The notes under the pieces were generated by a model. The model saw only the letters and a program-made list of their open reading frames with translations, was not told the origin of the DNA and did not search any database. The position numbers were made by a program, and so were the translations under genes. DNA of 64,000 nucleotides from contig OZ025276.1 in assembly GCA_964019165.1 (NCBI GenBank), forward strand, positions 10,981,205-11,045,204. The letters are read 5' to 3'. Of this stretch, positions 1-22,042 are shown in pieces; position 1 is the stretch's first letter; every line of letters starts with the position of its first letter. The stretch comes from Mastigias papua. Taxonomy: Eukaryota > Cnidaria > Scyphozoa > Rhizostomeae > Mastigiidae.

Positions 1-3000
1 TAGAAGTTAAGCTTCTAATTTTATTCACCCTGTTATCCACAAACTGCTTCATTTCCTTATCTGTATGAATCCAGTATAAGGTATTTAGACTGTCAGTCCA
101 GCAATGCTTTTCGTTTATTTTGATGCATGTTTCTAAAGATCTCGAGACATTGTCCATTAATTTCGATAAAACTTCAGCGGCAGTAAGCTCCAGCTTTGGG
201 ATAGAAATTTTCTTTAGCGGCGCAACTCTTGATTTCCCAGTGATTAATACAGATGAAGTTCCAATTTTTGTTGAATAAACAGCATAAATGCATGCACCCA
301 TGGCTTTCGTCGATGCGTCTGCAAATCCATGTAACTCACAAGAATCAATAATTTCTTGGGCATTGATAAAATAATAACGATTTATAATTACTGAATCTGT
401 GTCCCTTAAATCATTAAGCCATTTAGTCCAAATTCTTTTATGTTCTGCATTCAGTTCATCGTCCCAGTTCATTTTTAGACAACACAAATCCTGAAACAGC
501 AATTTCGCTTTCAACGTACTTGGCGAAATAACCCCCAATGGGTCAAATACGGTTGCCGTTGTCTTCAAAACTGTTCTCTTTGTGGGCTCAGAAGCAAGTC
601 CGATCTCAGCAATATTTCCGAATTTCAACGTGAAACTGTCTGTTTCCGTATTCCAGTTGAGACCAAGTACTTTCTGTTCCGTTGGAGTTTCGATTTCATC
701 AAACTTTCCGACTGATATCTTCGCATACGACAAATCGTCCATTTGAATTTGATTCTGAGCACCAGAATTAGGTAAAGAGCTGTCTTTCGATACTGACTTC
801 AACGATGATAATAACTCCGATGAGTTACTGTTCCATTTTCGAAGATTAAAGTTTCCTTCCGCATATCGTTTCTTTGCGTTCAAACACAAATCGATTCCTT
901 CTTTTACAGTATTTACACCGGTCGATAAATCATCGCAATAAAACGAATTAAGCATTAAGTTAACAAATTCCGTGTCAGTATTTTCATACATCTTGACATG
1001 ATGCTGAAGGATAGAATTCATAATAAAAGGGCTGCAACATAATCCAAAAGGAACTGAACAAAATCGATACACTACGATTTCTGAGTCATTTTCATCCACA
1101 TTTCTCAACCATAAAAATCGCAAATAGTCCCGATGATTTTCATCAACTCCAATAGCCAAAAATGCTTTTTCTACGTCCGCGATGATTGCAATAGGCCGTA
1201 GTCTAAATCTTAGCAGAACTGAATATAATTGTTCCGTTAAGGATGGACCAGTATGCAGAGTGTCATTCAAACAAACTCCATGCGATTTACTAGAAGCATC
1301 GAATACCATCCTAATTTTCGTGGTTAATGCGTCTTTACGGGTGACAATTTGCCCTGGTAGATAATGAACTTGTCCTGGTTCGACTGGTTTATTTACCTCT
1401 ACTTCTTCGATTACTCCTTTTTCCAGTTGTTCCTTCACAATAGAATCGCACTCTTTCAAGACTTTTGGTTCTTTCCTTAGTCGCTTCACTGTACTGTCCA
1501 GTCTGCGTACGGTGTTCACGTAATTGTCCGGTAAGACTGGTGAGTTTTCACGAAAGGGTAAGCTAACAGAATACTTTTCGTCCGAGAATGAAATGTTCTT
1601 TGTAAAACTCTCAACGACCGTTTCTTTATCTCGTATTCCGATACTTTCAAAGTCCCAGAACTTTTCCAACTGATTTCCAATTTCAATTTCAACAGATTTG
1701 CAATGTACTTTCAGCAGATATGTGTTTGTTTCTTCCATGTCAGACAATCTTGTCCGCTTACGGACACCTTGTCCGGATAAAACCCAACCCAACAGCGTAT
1801 TCATTGCAGTCGGTCCTCTTTGATTTTCTGGGATTTGGACTTCACCAGTAAAAAATTTAGCACTCGAATCGCAACCAATTAAAATATCAACTTCACTGCG
1901 CGTTTCTGCTTTTGCGTCGTCTGCAAGCTGCAGGCCAGCTAAGCGCGGAAATTCATCCCGGGTAGTTTCAATATCTTGACCTACTAGAGGTGTACAGATG
2001 AATGGTACCGCCAATGTGTCGATTTCTAGAGATTTCTTCTGACTGTTTTCGCGCCAGTTGTCTTGAATTCCAATGCGTACGCTCTCCAAAATTTCGGTTT
2101 TTCCATCGCTGTTTCCAAATGTTTTAATTGTAACCTGCTCTTTTGCAATTACTGGTAGATCCAAATATCGACGTACTCTCTCTGAAACATAGCTTCGCTG
2201 ACTGCCTGAATCAAAAATTAACCTTGCCACGATCCTTCTCTGCGGATTAACGGGATTGTAGATTATTGCTTGTGCAGTTTGAAGTAGAATTGATTTTGCT
2301 GAATTCACATGCAGATTTGAAACTTCTTTGGTCTCCAAAGACTTTTCCTGAGCTTGCTGTGCATCTTTTGAGCTTCTGCTATTCCTTTCACAAAGACTAA
2401 TATGATGACTTCTATGGCAAGCATTGCATCTATACTTTGATTCGCATTTTCCTGCAATATGTCCCTTTCTCAGGCAAATAAAGCAACGCCCTTCTTTCCT
2501 TAACTGTGCTAGTCGTGCAGAACGATCAGAAACGATGTGACAATCTATAGAATTATGATTACCTTTACAGTATGTGCAGAAAGTCCCGCTTCGATAAGGA
2601 GTTCCTCTTGCAAGTCGATTATTCTCTGCATCATTAAAAAGGGCAGATGCGGTCGGCAAAAGTTTGTTTTGCGGTTTTTTGACTGTTGCTGCAGGATTTA
2701 CACTTTTCAAACAGCGTTCCCGTGCTTCCAACTCCGTTCTTAGTATTTCCAATAATTTAGTAAGGCTCCAGTCTTCTCCTCCAATTTTTCGGCTTATTTC
2801 GATTTGAATTTGAAGCGGTAACTTTGGTTGCAAAACCGGAATGAGCAAGGATCCATATTTTTCGCTTTCTACCCCCAAAGACTCCAAGCCTCTGACGTTT
2901 GCTTCTATTATGTCATACAGTTCTCTCAATTTTCTTACATCGTTGGTTTCTGTACAGGACGGCAATTTCATAAGGGCATCCATATGACTAGCGATAACGA

Positions 3001-3592
3001 TTTGTTTTTGCCCGTACCTGTTCTTCAAGATTGTGACGGCCTTTTTGTAGTTTCCTACTCGAACAGGCAATCCTGCTACAGCTAGAGCAGCGTCACCCTT
3101 AAGCAAACCAATTAAGTACTGAAATTTATTGATTTCAGCTACATCGTCGTTTTCATGAACAGCAGAAGAGAAACCATCCCAGAAAGTCTGCCATTCTCTC
3201 GGTTCCCCCGTAAAGTCCTTCAACTTCAGGGGTTGAAGTTTTACGTTCGGTCCATTTCGTCTGTTCGATAATGTAGACCTAGATATTTCCGATTGAGTTT
3301 CATCAAGTACGAAGTCAATTTCTATAATTGTCAAATTAATTTTATCTCGAAATGTACTTGCCTCCGTGAGTTCGTCGTTGATTTCTAACACCTCTATTTT
3401 ATCCAAGATAGCATTATCAAGTTCCGCAAGATTCTCCAGTCTTTCCAAAAGAGAGTGTTTCTTCAGTTTTAACGCGTTATAGTCATCGACATTAAATTCT
3501 TTCAATATTTCATTCACTTCAACTTGAGTCTTTTCCGCGTATGCTCGTGTTGACTCCCGTATCGCCCTCAGTCTTTCTAATTCATGAGCCAT
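1..3592 (-). mobile_element. BEL/Pao LTR retrotransposon gag-pol polyprotein, partial (runs off left edge)
   Basis: An open frame starts at the ATG complementary to 3590-3592 (MAHELERLRAIRE) and stays open for about 1,197 codons to the window edge. I confirmed that the motifs below share one frame. In order: an N-terminal gag-like region (about residues 125-180, the DUF1759 type found in BEL/Pao); two zinc knuckles, CX2CX3HX4C near residue 338 and CX2CX4HX4C near residue 370; an aspartic protease with the active-site string IFDSGSQRSYV at residue 461 (DUF1758 type); a reverse transcriptase with ADVEKAF near residue 805 and the catalytic box FYCDD near residue 885; and an RNase H-like segment with HGFADAST near 1087 and CWTDS near 1166. 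This order is BEL/Pao. The integrase is expected beyond the left edge. No stop or frameshift was seen, so the copy looks young. An intact frame does not prove activity. Confidence 0.9.
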
Positions 3593-3636
3593 TTCTTATC
3601 GATTTATTCCGTTCGATATCCAAATTATACGCGAAA

Positions 3637-3653
3637 TCCGGCTCGGTGGACCA
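3637..3653 (-). other. Candidate tRNA-Tyr-type primer binding site of the BEL/Pao element
   Basis: Read on the minus strand this is TGGTCCACCGAGCCGGA, 45 bp upstream of the polyprotein ATG. It pairs with the 3' end of an animal tRNA-Tyr (…TCCGGCTCGAAGGACCA, from memory) at 15 of 17 positions. Its place between the presumed LTR and gag is right for a primer site. The LTR should lie at higher coordinates (about 3660-4300); its 3' end may be the TTGGCA just before it, but I could not fix the outer LTR boundary because the second LTR is outside the window. Confidence 0.4.
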
Positions 3654-4432
3654 CTTTGTGCCAAATGCACAAAGAAAGAATCTGTGTCTTAGATATGGGC
3701 CTAAGAATTCGATAAAAACGTCCTGCCCTCATTCGTTCCTTATCTTATCCTCCTGCTCTACCAAGGACAACAACCTAAATCTCAATGCATAAATTAATTA
3801 ACATATGTCAATCAAATATAGCGTCCACTTCGCAACAAAACAAATACCTGTAAATATAAAGATTTCGGACACCGTTCTTTATCCGATTGATAGCGTTCCT
3901 CACATGCGTTTTGTCGACTGTTTTGCATGGATTTTGGTTGTTAACTGACGTGATCTTAAGACAATGTTAAAGAAGTAGCCTTGTTTCATTCAACAATGTT
4001 CTTAGGTGGAGTGGTAAAATATGCTCAATCAGTCAAAAGTAATGTAACTCTGCCAAGACTGTTGGGAGGCATTGTAGTCCCCTTTCGTAGCAAAATAAAA
4101 AATGTTTCAGTTAACGGGAATTAAGTCGTTAGGGCTCCACAGTGGTAAAAACCTACGAGTACCAAGCATAGCCGACAAATGTTTGAGAGCTGTGTCAGGT
4201 CTATCTTCTCCCAACCTAACTGAACAATCATCATGCAGGGTATAGTCCAAGATTCCATCTCAATAGTCAGGAACGGTGGCACGAGATAAAAAGTGGGGAG
4301 GGGTAGCTACAAAGTCAACAAAAATGCTTGATGAAGGCTAGCAAAATCACTGGCTGGCAACTGAAGCCCTCCATCTTCCACCTAGCAACGAGTTTCCTGA
4401 ATTAGACTTGGAGTACTATAATCTTGCACACC
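3654..4432. other. Presumed LTR and flank of the BEL/Pao element, no gene seen
   Basis: No protein-coding potential is recognised here. Part of this stretch should be the 5' LTR of the minus-strand element ending near 3654, but with only one LTR in the window its limits cannot be read. A direct comparison with the missing left LTR would define it. Confidence 0.3.
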
Positions 4433-4692
4433 CAGTGATTCCCAATCTGAGATCTGCAGTACCTTGGGGGACCGCAGAGAGTTCGAGGTGGCCGCAAAGG
4501 ACTATGAGGGACCGCAAGGGATCGCCTTCGCTTGTTTGGCTCGTTGTTTTATTTGTCTGTGTTACTGTTGATATTTTTTTCGTGCAAAATGTAGTTAGCA
4601 TAATATATAGTTATCCCTTTAGGGGACCCTTGTTCGAACTTGTTGCAGGGAACAGACATACAAAAATAATTTGAAAAGGTTGGGAACCACCG
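4433..4692. mobile_element. hAT-like non-autonomous element (MITE), about 260 bp
   Basis: It begins CAGTGATTCCCAA and ends TTGGGAACCACCG. The two ends are inverted repeats matching at 11 of 13 positions, and the CAGTGGTTCCCAA-type terminus is typical of hAT transposons. No convincing 8-bp target duplication is visible at the flanks. It carries no transposase frame. Confidence 0.6.
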
Positions 4693-5401
4693 TATTAAAC
4701 CTTTTTCTCATAACATATATATTTGTCTAGTTTGTCGATGCTTTAAATATAGTTTAAAGCGTAATAGTATGCATTGTAACATAATATAGGTCATCCCATT
4801 GATTTAGCTTATTGATTCTAAACTTAAATTTTTTGAATGGGATACCTGATGCTAACTTTAGATCAATCGTAGCGCAGAAGTACCGTACTTCCTCGAAAGA
4901 GCGTGCCTGGGTGCTCATCCCAGGGGGGTACTCATATATATTTAGGGTAGGGATGCTCAGGCTGGGGGTACAAACCGTCAGCCCAAAAAATAATTTCTAG
5001 CGTAGAAATTGATCCAAAAAATAAATCATGCTTGCATGTAAAGCATATTTTTCTCTATTTCTTAAGACCAAAAGCCTCTCAAGAGTGCCACTCCAGCTCA
5101 AAATTACTCACAACTGTCATTCTTGAGAAATACGGAAGTAAAATCAGTGCTAATGTATACTGGCTTTTAAAGTCTGATTGTTAAGTGTGTATTTTAACTT
5201 TGTGTCGAATGCAGGGGTCTCGCGTGTCTTGTGCGGGTAACAGGATAGATTCTTTGTGATCTTGGGCACAAACAGTGTCATACATGGTGTGATGATAATC
5301 ATAAGCGGTGCTGTTGCAGATTGTTTTTATTGTAAATCATGCTCGTTGTATATTTTTACACAAGAGTACATCTGATCGTGAATAGCATGAGACATTGAGA
5401 C
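4693..5401. other. Upstream region of the SASH1-like gene
   Basis: AT-rich DNA with no recognised coding exon. It should include the promoter and 5' UTR of the gene starting at 5402. A short repeat-like stretch at about 4900-4990 (GGGGGGTACTC context) looks like a dispersed repeat but has no readable ends. No TATA box or CpG-rich core could be assigned with confidence. Confidence 0.4.
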
Positions 5402-17261
<11,860 letters not shown>

Positions 17262-20200
17262 ATGATTATTTTTGTAATGGAAACATCAATGTTATTAGAT
17301 ACATTGTTAATAGAAATCTGCATCAAAGTCAAGATTCATCTTCAATGCTGAACGAAAAAGCAGCTAAAAGCGTATTGGTAATTACACAGTGGAATTGCCA
17401 GGCCAAAATTCAAGTCTTGTTTCATCTGCTTTATTCAATCGTGGAAAGTTTCCTCTAGATGTCAGGCGGGAGGCAGCAGGAACGAATGAAAATCCCCACA
17501 ATTAGGTCTCAACCACTCTTCTTGACTGACCTGTTGTTTTTCACCCTGATCTGGTTGTTTTAACATCGCTTGCACTGTATCGGGTTCAAATGAAACTGAT
17601 TTATTTTCATACCGTGGTGGCCTTTCGTTTGCTCTAAGATTATGTTGAAAATGGTTTGATGTTAATCCGCTCTATTATGGGACTTCTCTTTTTAGTCTTT
17701 GTCCTGGTCTTATTATCGATTTATTATGAAGTAATCTCGGATTCATATATTCACAAGATAGCATATTCTTCTGTACACGACTTTGTGTGTATGGAAGGCC
17801 AATATGCCGCGCAAACTTATCAGATTCATTTGGATCAGACACAGTGCAAATGGGATCTTAACTTGATTCTGGGACGTTCCTTGTGTAATGCTATGCTTTT
17901 TTAGTTTGCTAGTTTGATGCTTCAATGTTGACAATAATAGATAATATTTATTTTGGTAGCTGCATGACTTTAAAGAGACCTTTCCTTAACACAGCGTTTA
18001 TTTTAACCGATCGTGGTCGATGGTCCAAAGCCATTGCAATTTTCGGTTGTCATTTAATCGTAATTTTCGGTAATGATCCTCGATGGATTACAATGAATTA
18101 CCATTTAATGAGAACTAGCGTTAGGGGTGTACCACTAGAAACTCCTCAGTGAAATGTCTTCATATAGCTTGCTTCATGGTCGTGAGACTGCTTTTGCGAG
18201 TTTCTGTGAGAACATTTACGAGATCTTAATTCATTAATCAATCTTAGGTAAACGGCTATAAAATCCTCTATGTTATGTAGCATTGGCATCTTAGGACATC
18301 CCCATATATAAAATTAGCAGTATGTGTATCTTCAACCTTAAGCGTCTTGAATACTAATGCACTTTGAGGACAGAACATGCTCGAGAGATTTACTCCAATG
18401 ATGATTCAGCTGCTAGTAATTGTCTAGACTTTCATTAAATATTTTTTTACATTGCTATTGAGCATGCAAAGCATCTCATTTGAATTGTATCGTAAATATA
18501 GTATTGGTAATAATCTGAGAAATTTGTACTCATAATTTACATATATGGCCTTTGGTTTTCTTATCGAGTACCTTCATATCTTTGGAGCTGCAATCACGAA
18601 GAAATGATCAGTAAGCTTTAAGTTTGTTTCACTAGACTTGTTGTTGGACATTGCTATGATTTCTGTTTTCGGGGATGGAATTGGTACTATGTTCAGGATC
18701 TTTTTTTTTTTTTTTTTTTATATATCGAAGAATAATCTACAACTACAACTTAATCTACAAATACAAGTTATATACTACGGGTGAATATCAAATACAAATT
18801 CTTAAAAACATAGCATTAGACACAACCTCACCCTTTTGGAATACAATTTACATAACGATACCACAGAAGGTGTGATCTAGCACATCTCTTCTGCAGCCAA
18901 CATAAACAATGAACAATACAAGACAGACATATAACTAACAGTGCCCTTCCTACTCCAATAGGGGTCTCGCATGCAAGACGCCATATGAAGATTCAGGATC
19001 TTTATATATAGAGTGTATTTGGTGAACATTGAAGAGCTTGATACTTTCTTTAAACTTGAATTTGTAACTAAATGCAAAACGATTGTAACTAAATGATTCG
19101 AGATCAGTTCAACTTGCATTGATGATTCTATTGCAGGTTGTTTGGACTATAATTAATTGTAGCCATTTTTGCACGACTTTTCAATCTGAATTGTCAGGCG
19201 CTTTCTTAATAGCATACTGCTGTAAAATTCGACATGCATTATATGGCGCATTTCACATCTATTCAATCCAGACATCAATGCAGTAGCGAGTTTTTCTGCA
19301 CAATAACGTAAAGTTTGTTTTCAAATTTACTTTATTTACGCGTTTAAAATTGTTATAGCTTGAGAACATTTTCTGTGCTCTCTTTTAGATTATGCCAATT
19401 TATTGTCATATCAAATGTGATTGGTTGATATTGGTTGGTAAATGCGAGTAAGATGCATGCAGAGGTAATTTATGCTGCTCCACTTGTCAACACATAAATT
19501 GTTTCTATTATTTTGTTGTATTATTGTACCATAAATATAGGTACACTTTTCAAGCTCAATAGTTACTATTTGATTTTGGGTTAATGTTCTGTTTTCACTA
19601 CATCACTACATGATCAAATTCTCTGCCCAAGGTAGGTTTTCCCATTGTGGATTTGTGAGACCTTGACTGAGTTATCATACTTCATTGTAGTCCAGCCTTA
19701 CTATGGGGCTAAAATGCTAAAAGTTGTTAGCTTTACATTTAACAATTTTATTTCCACATGATGAAACAGTTATAAATTAGTGTACTTTACAGAGAGTATG
19801 CACATATTGTTTTTACCAAAATTGAAGGTTCTTCTAGGGGGGGGGGGGGGTATACAGGAATGTTTGTTTTGTAATAGGAGATCTTCAGGTCTTTTTTGTG
19901 ACAAGTTTTGTGTCAAGTGACAGGTAGCTAGTTACATATGTTCAAGTGTACCAAGGCTAATAAGTACCAAATTCCAGCCTGAAATTGGGAAGATAAAAGA
20001 GCTTATTTAGTTTCTGGCATGCAGAAATTAGACCTGTATAACTTGTGATTTGGTATAAAAATTTACAAATAAGGAAGGCTGTCATATTAAACAGTCTTAG
20101 CTATTAACTTATTAGCATAGTCTGGATTTCTCTTAACTTATTCTGATGCATCACACTACAAGCCTAAGAGGCCCTCTGACTCAAAAACACCTTGAAGAAT

Positions 20201-20370
20201 GAGGCACATTACATAGAAATGATGTCAATTGCCAACAAAGAAATCATATTATCTGTAGGCACATGGATTGTGTATAACCTATTTAAAACATTGAAGAACA
20301 GTCTGATACATGAAAAAGGCATACTCTAGGAATAGCATATGTCATCTAAAGAATAATACAATGTTCTGTC
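17262..20370. other. Intergenic: SASH1-like 3' flank and TADA2A 3' flank
   Basis: This stretch separates two convergent genes. It holds the SASH1-like 3' UTR, a retro-inserted sequence at 18704-18991 and a G run near 19840. Nothing else coding was recognised. Confidence 0.6.
18704..18991 (-). mobile_element. Retrotransposed sequence with poly(A) tail and 12-bp target duplication
   Basis: The insertion is bounded by direct repeats TTCAGGATCTTT at 18692-18703 and 18992-19003. A T run at 18701-18719 is the poly(A) tail of a minus-strand transcript copy. The body of about 270 bp has no pol III boxes and no recognisable coding domain, so it may be the 3' end of a LINE, a SINE of unknown type or a 5'-truncated mRNA copy. 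Confidence 0.75.
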
Positions 20371-21720
20371 CTATTCATTATTGGTATTTATCCAGCCTTT
20401 CTCAGTGAAAAAGTCATACAGTCGTTTGGTTTTATTGACATCAATTTTGATCAAAGGTCTAGCTTGCTGTAATCGTAGAAATCCAACCCTATGACTCTCT
20501 CTAACCAAAATGTTCTTATAACTTGTATATTGAACTGGAGGGATTCGTAGCTGAGAGCAAAGCTCCTTCTCTTCATCTGACAGAAATTCTACTCCAGGCA
20601 TTCCAGTTAGATCAAGTGGTGCAGCAGGTTTTCTGATCATGTGTGAAAAAATGTTTCTAGATATTGTTGGAAGCTTTGCATTAGCATTTGCTTGAAGCTG
20701 CTTTTGTAGCCACAGCTGACATGAAAGGGGTGCATCTAAGTGACAAAACACCTCATTTAGAACTTTCTGTTTAGATTTTGCCTCTTGTCTTTCAAGATAA
20801 AGATCTTTGTAGATATTGGCAGCTTGCTTTCTTCTTAAGCCAGCCTTCCTAAAATTTTGAAGAGATTTGATCTGTCTCATTAAACTACTTTGAATCAGAA
20901 GCCCTTGGATAAACATCTCATTTTCTTCTGGATGCTGAAGCCTAGAAAAGACTTTCAGTGATTCACGCATCAACCTCTCTTGCTTGCCAAATGAAACTGA
21001 TATTTCTTTGCTAAAGTTGAGCAGTCCATACTTACGAACAATCTTCTTTCTAAAGTCTCTCTCCTTCATTCTTGATAGAAATATATCAATAGCCATGAAT
21101 TTTAATTCTTTCAAGAGGTCGTCATCATCATCACAAAACTCAATATCTTTTATCAAGGTCTCTGCAAAATTATCAAATTCAATATCAAAGTCTCCTCTAC
21201 ATGGCATATATCCTGCCATTTCACTGGCCATTTCTGACATAGGTGCTGGCCTAGGTGGGTCATCTGATGCTTTGAATGGCATTTCTTGATAATACTTATT
21301 GCGATGTGTGATAAAAGAGAAATCAGTGAGAGGATGGTTCACATCAGCAATTGGCTTTTCAATGTAACATTCAATATAATGCTTCTTGCACTCTGAACTA
21401 CTTTTCGTTTGCAGCTGCTTCGATATTTCTGTCCAGTTTCCGAATCCTACATCTAACAAACTATCGAGTAGTTTCAGCTCCTCTTCTGCATTCCATTCTT
21501 CATCCGTGACAGAAAAATTGCTGTCCTTTACTTCATAATCGTGGCCATTTTTGTGTGTACCAAATTCTCTTCCTTTTGAGAAGCAAAGTGGGCAAATATC
21601 CACAACAGGGCTACACTGCACACACCTTATAAATGGTTCCTTTATTTCTATGCCACATGAAGGGCAACACTTCGACATACTGACAGAAAGGTCGCACCAA
21701 ATACAATTGCATGTGACCAC
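20371..21720 (-). CDS. TADA2A: Transcriptional adapter 2-alpha (ADA2a), intronless
   Basis: One 449-residue frame with end-to-end similarity to animal TADA2A (human protein about 443 aa). Residues about 18-66 form a ZZ zinc finger (CPSC…CVQC…CPLCF with downstream histidines). Residues about 73-120 are the SANT domain (EEWNAEEELKLLDSLLDVGF). The mid-region has DDPPRP, the AGYMPCRGDF motif and an acidic run. The C-terminal ~90 residues are the SWIRM domain, ending in LIKIDVNKTKRLYDFF. TADA2A is a subunit of the ATAC-type GCN5/PCAF histone acetyltransferase complex, in the nucleus. The first ATG gives MVTCNCIW; the ATG at residue 15 (MSKCCPSC) could be the real start. All other complete genes here have several introns. 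No poly(A) tract or target duplication marks it as a recent retrocopy. Confidence 0.95.
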   Translation of the reverse strand: MVTCNCIWCDLSVSMSKCCPSCGIEIKEPFIRCVQCSPVVDICPLCFSKGREFGTHKNGHDYEVKDSNFSVTDEEWNAEEELKLLDSLLDVGFGNWTEISKQLQTKSSSECKKHYIECYIEKPIADVNHPLTDFSFITHRNKYYQEMPFKASDDPPRPAPMSEMASEMAGYMPCRGDFDIEFDNFAETLIKDIEFCDDDDDLLKELKFMAIDIFLSRMKERDFRKKIVRKYGLLNFSKEISVSFGKQERLMRESLKVFSRLQHPEENEMFIQGLLIQSSLMRQIKSLQNFRKAGLRRKQAANIYKDLYLERQEAKSKQKVLNEVFCHLDAPLSCQLWLQKQLQANANAKLPTISRNIFSHMIRKPAAPLDLTGMPGVEFLSDEEKELCSQLRIPPVQYTSYKNILVRESHRVGFLRLQQARPLIKIDVNKTKRLYDFFTEKGWINTNNE

Positions 21721-22042
21721 TAGTCTGACTTAGGCCAATTCCTGGAGTCGCTAAGAGGCTACATAATCTTGATTCGAGGCTAAATCAAAATGAATACAAC
21801 GAGAATTCAGTCAAAGACATCCGTAAATGTGCTGATTTTCAGCACAGGCAAATACAAAACTTCCATGGAGTGATGGAATGATATTTCGTTGTAGTATAAT
21901 TGCAGTGTTGCAGGTAACAGTAGGAAACTAGGGCATTGAAAAATTTGAAGCAGAACCCTGGCCATTGCTATAACTTACATCAGAATCTATTTGAGCTTGT
22001 TTGTTCATGTTGGAGTTTGCAAGACACTAGATCGTTAACATA
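21721..22042. promoter_or_regulatory. Putative bidirectional promoter between TADA2A and TIPRL
   Basis: The two start codons face away from each other with 322 bp between them. Both 5' UTRs and core promoters must fit here. In-frame stops (for example TAG at 22028-22030 before the TIPRL ATG) argue against coding extension. No TATA box is obvious, which is usual for housekeeping head-to-head pairs. Confidence 0.6.

Noticed and set aside
20371..21720. TADA2A as a dead processed pseudogene
   Set aside because: The frame is intact over 449 codons, all domains are conserved, and there is no poly(A) tract or flanking duplication.
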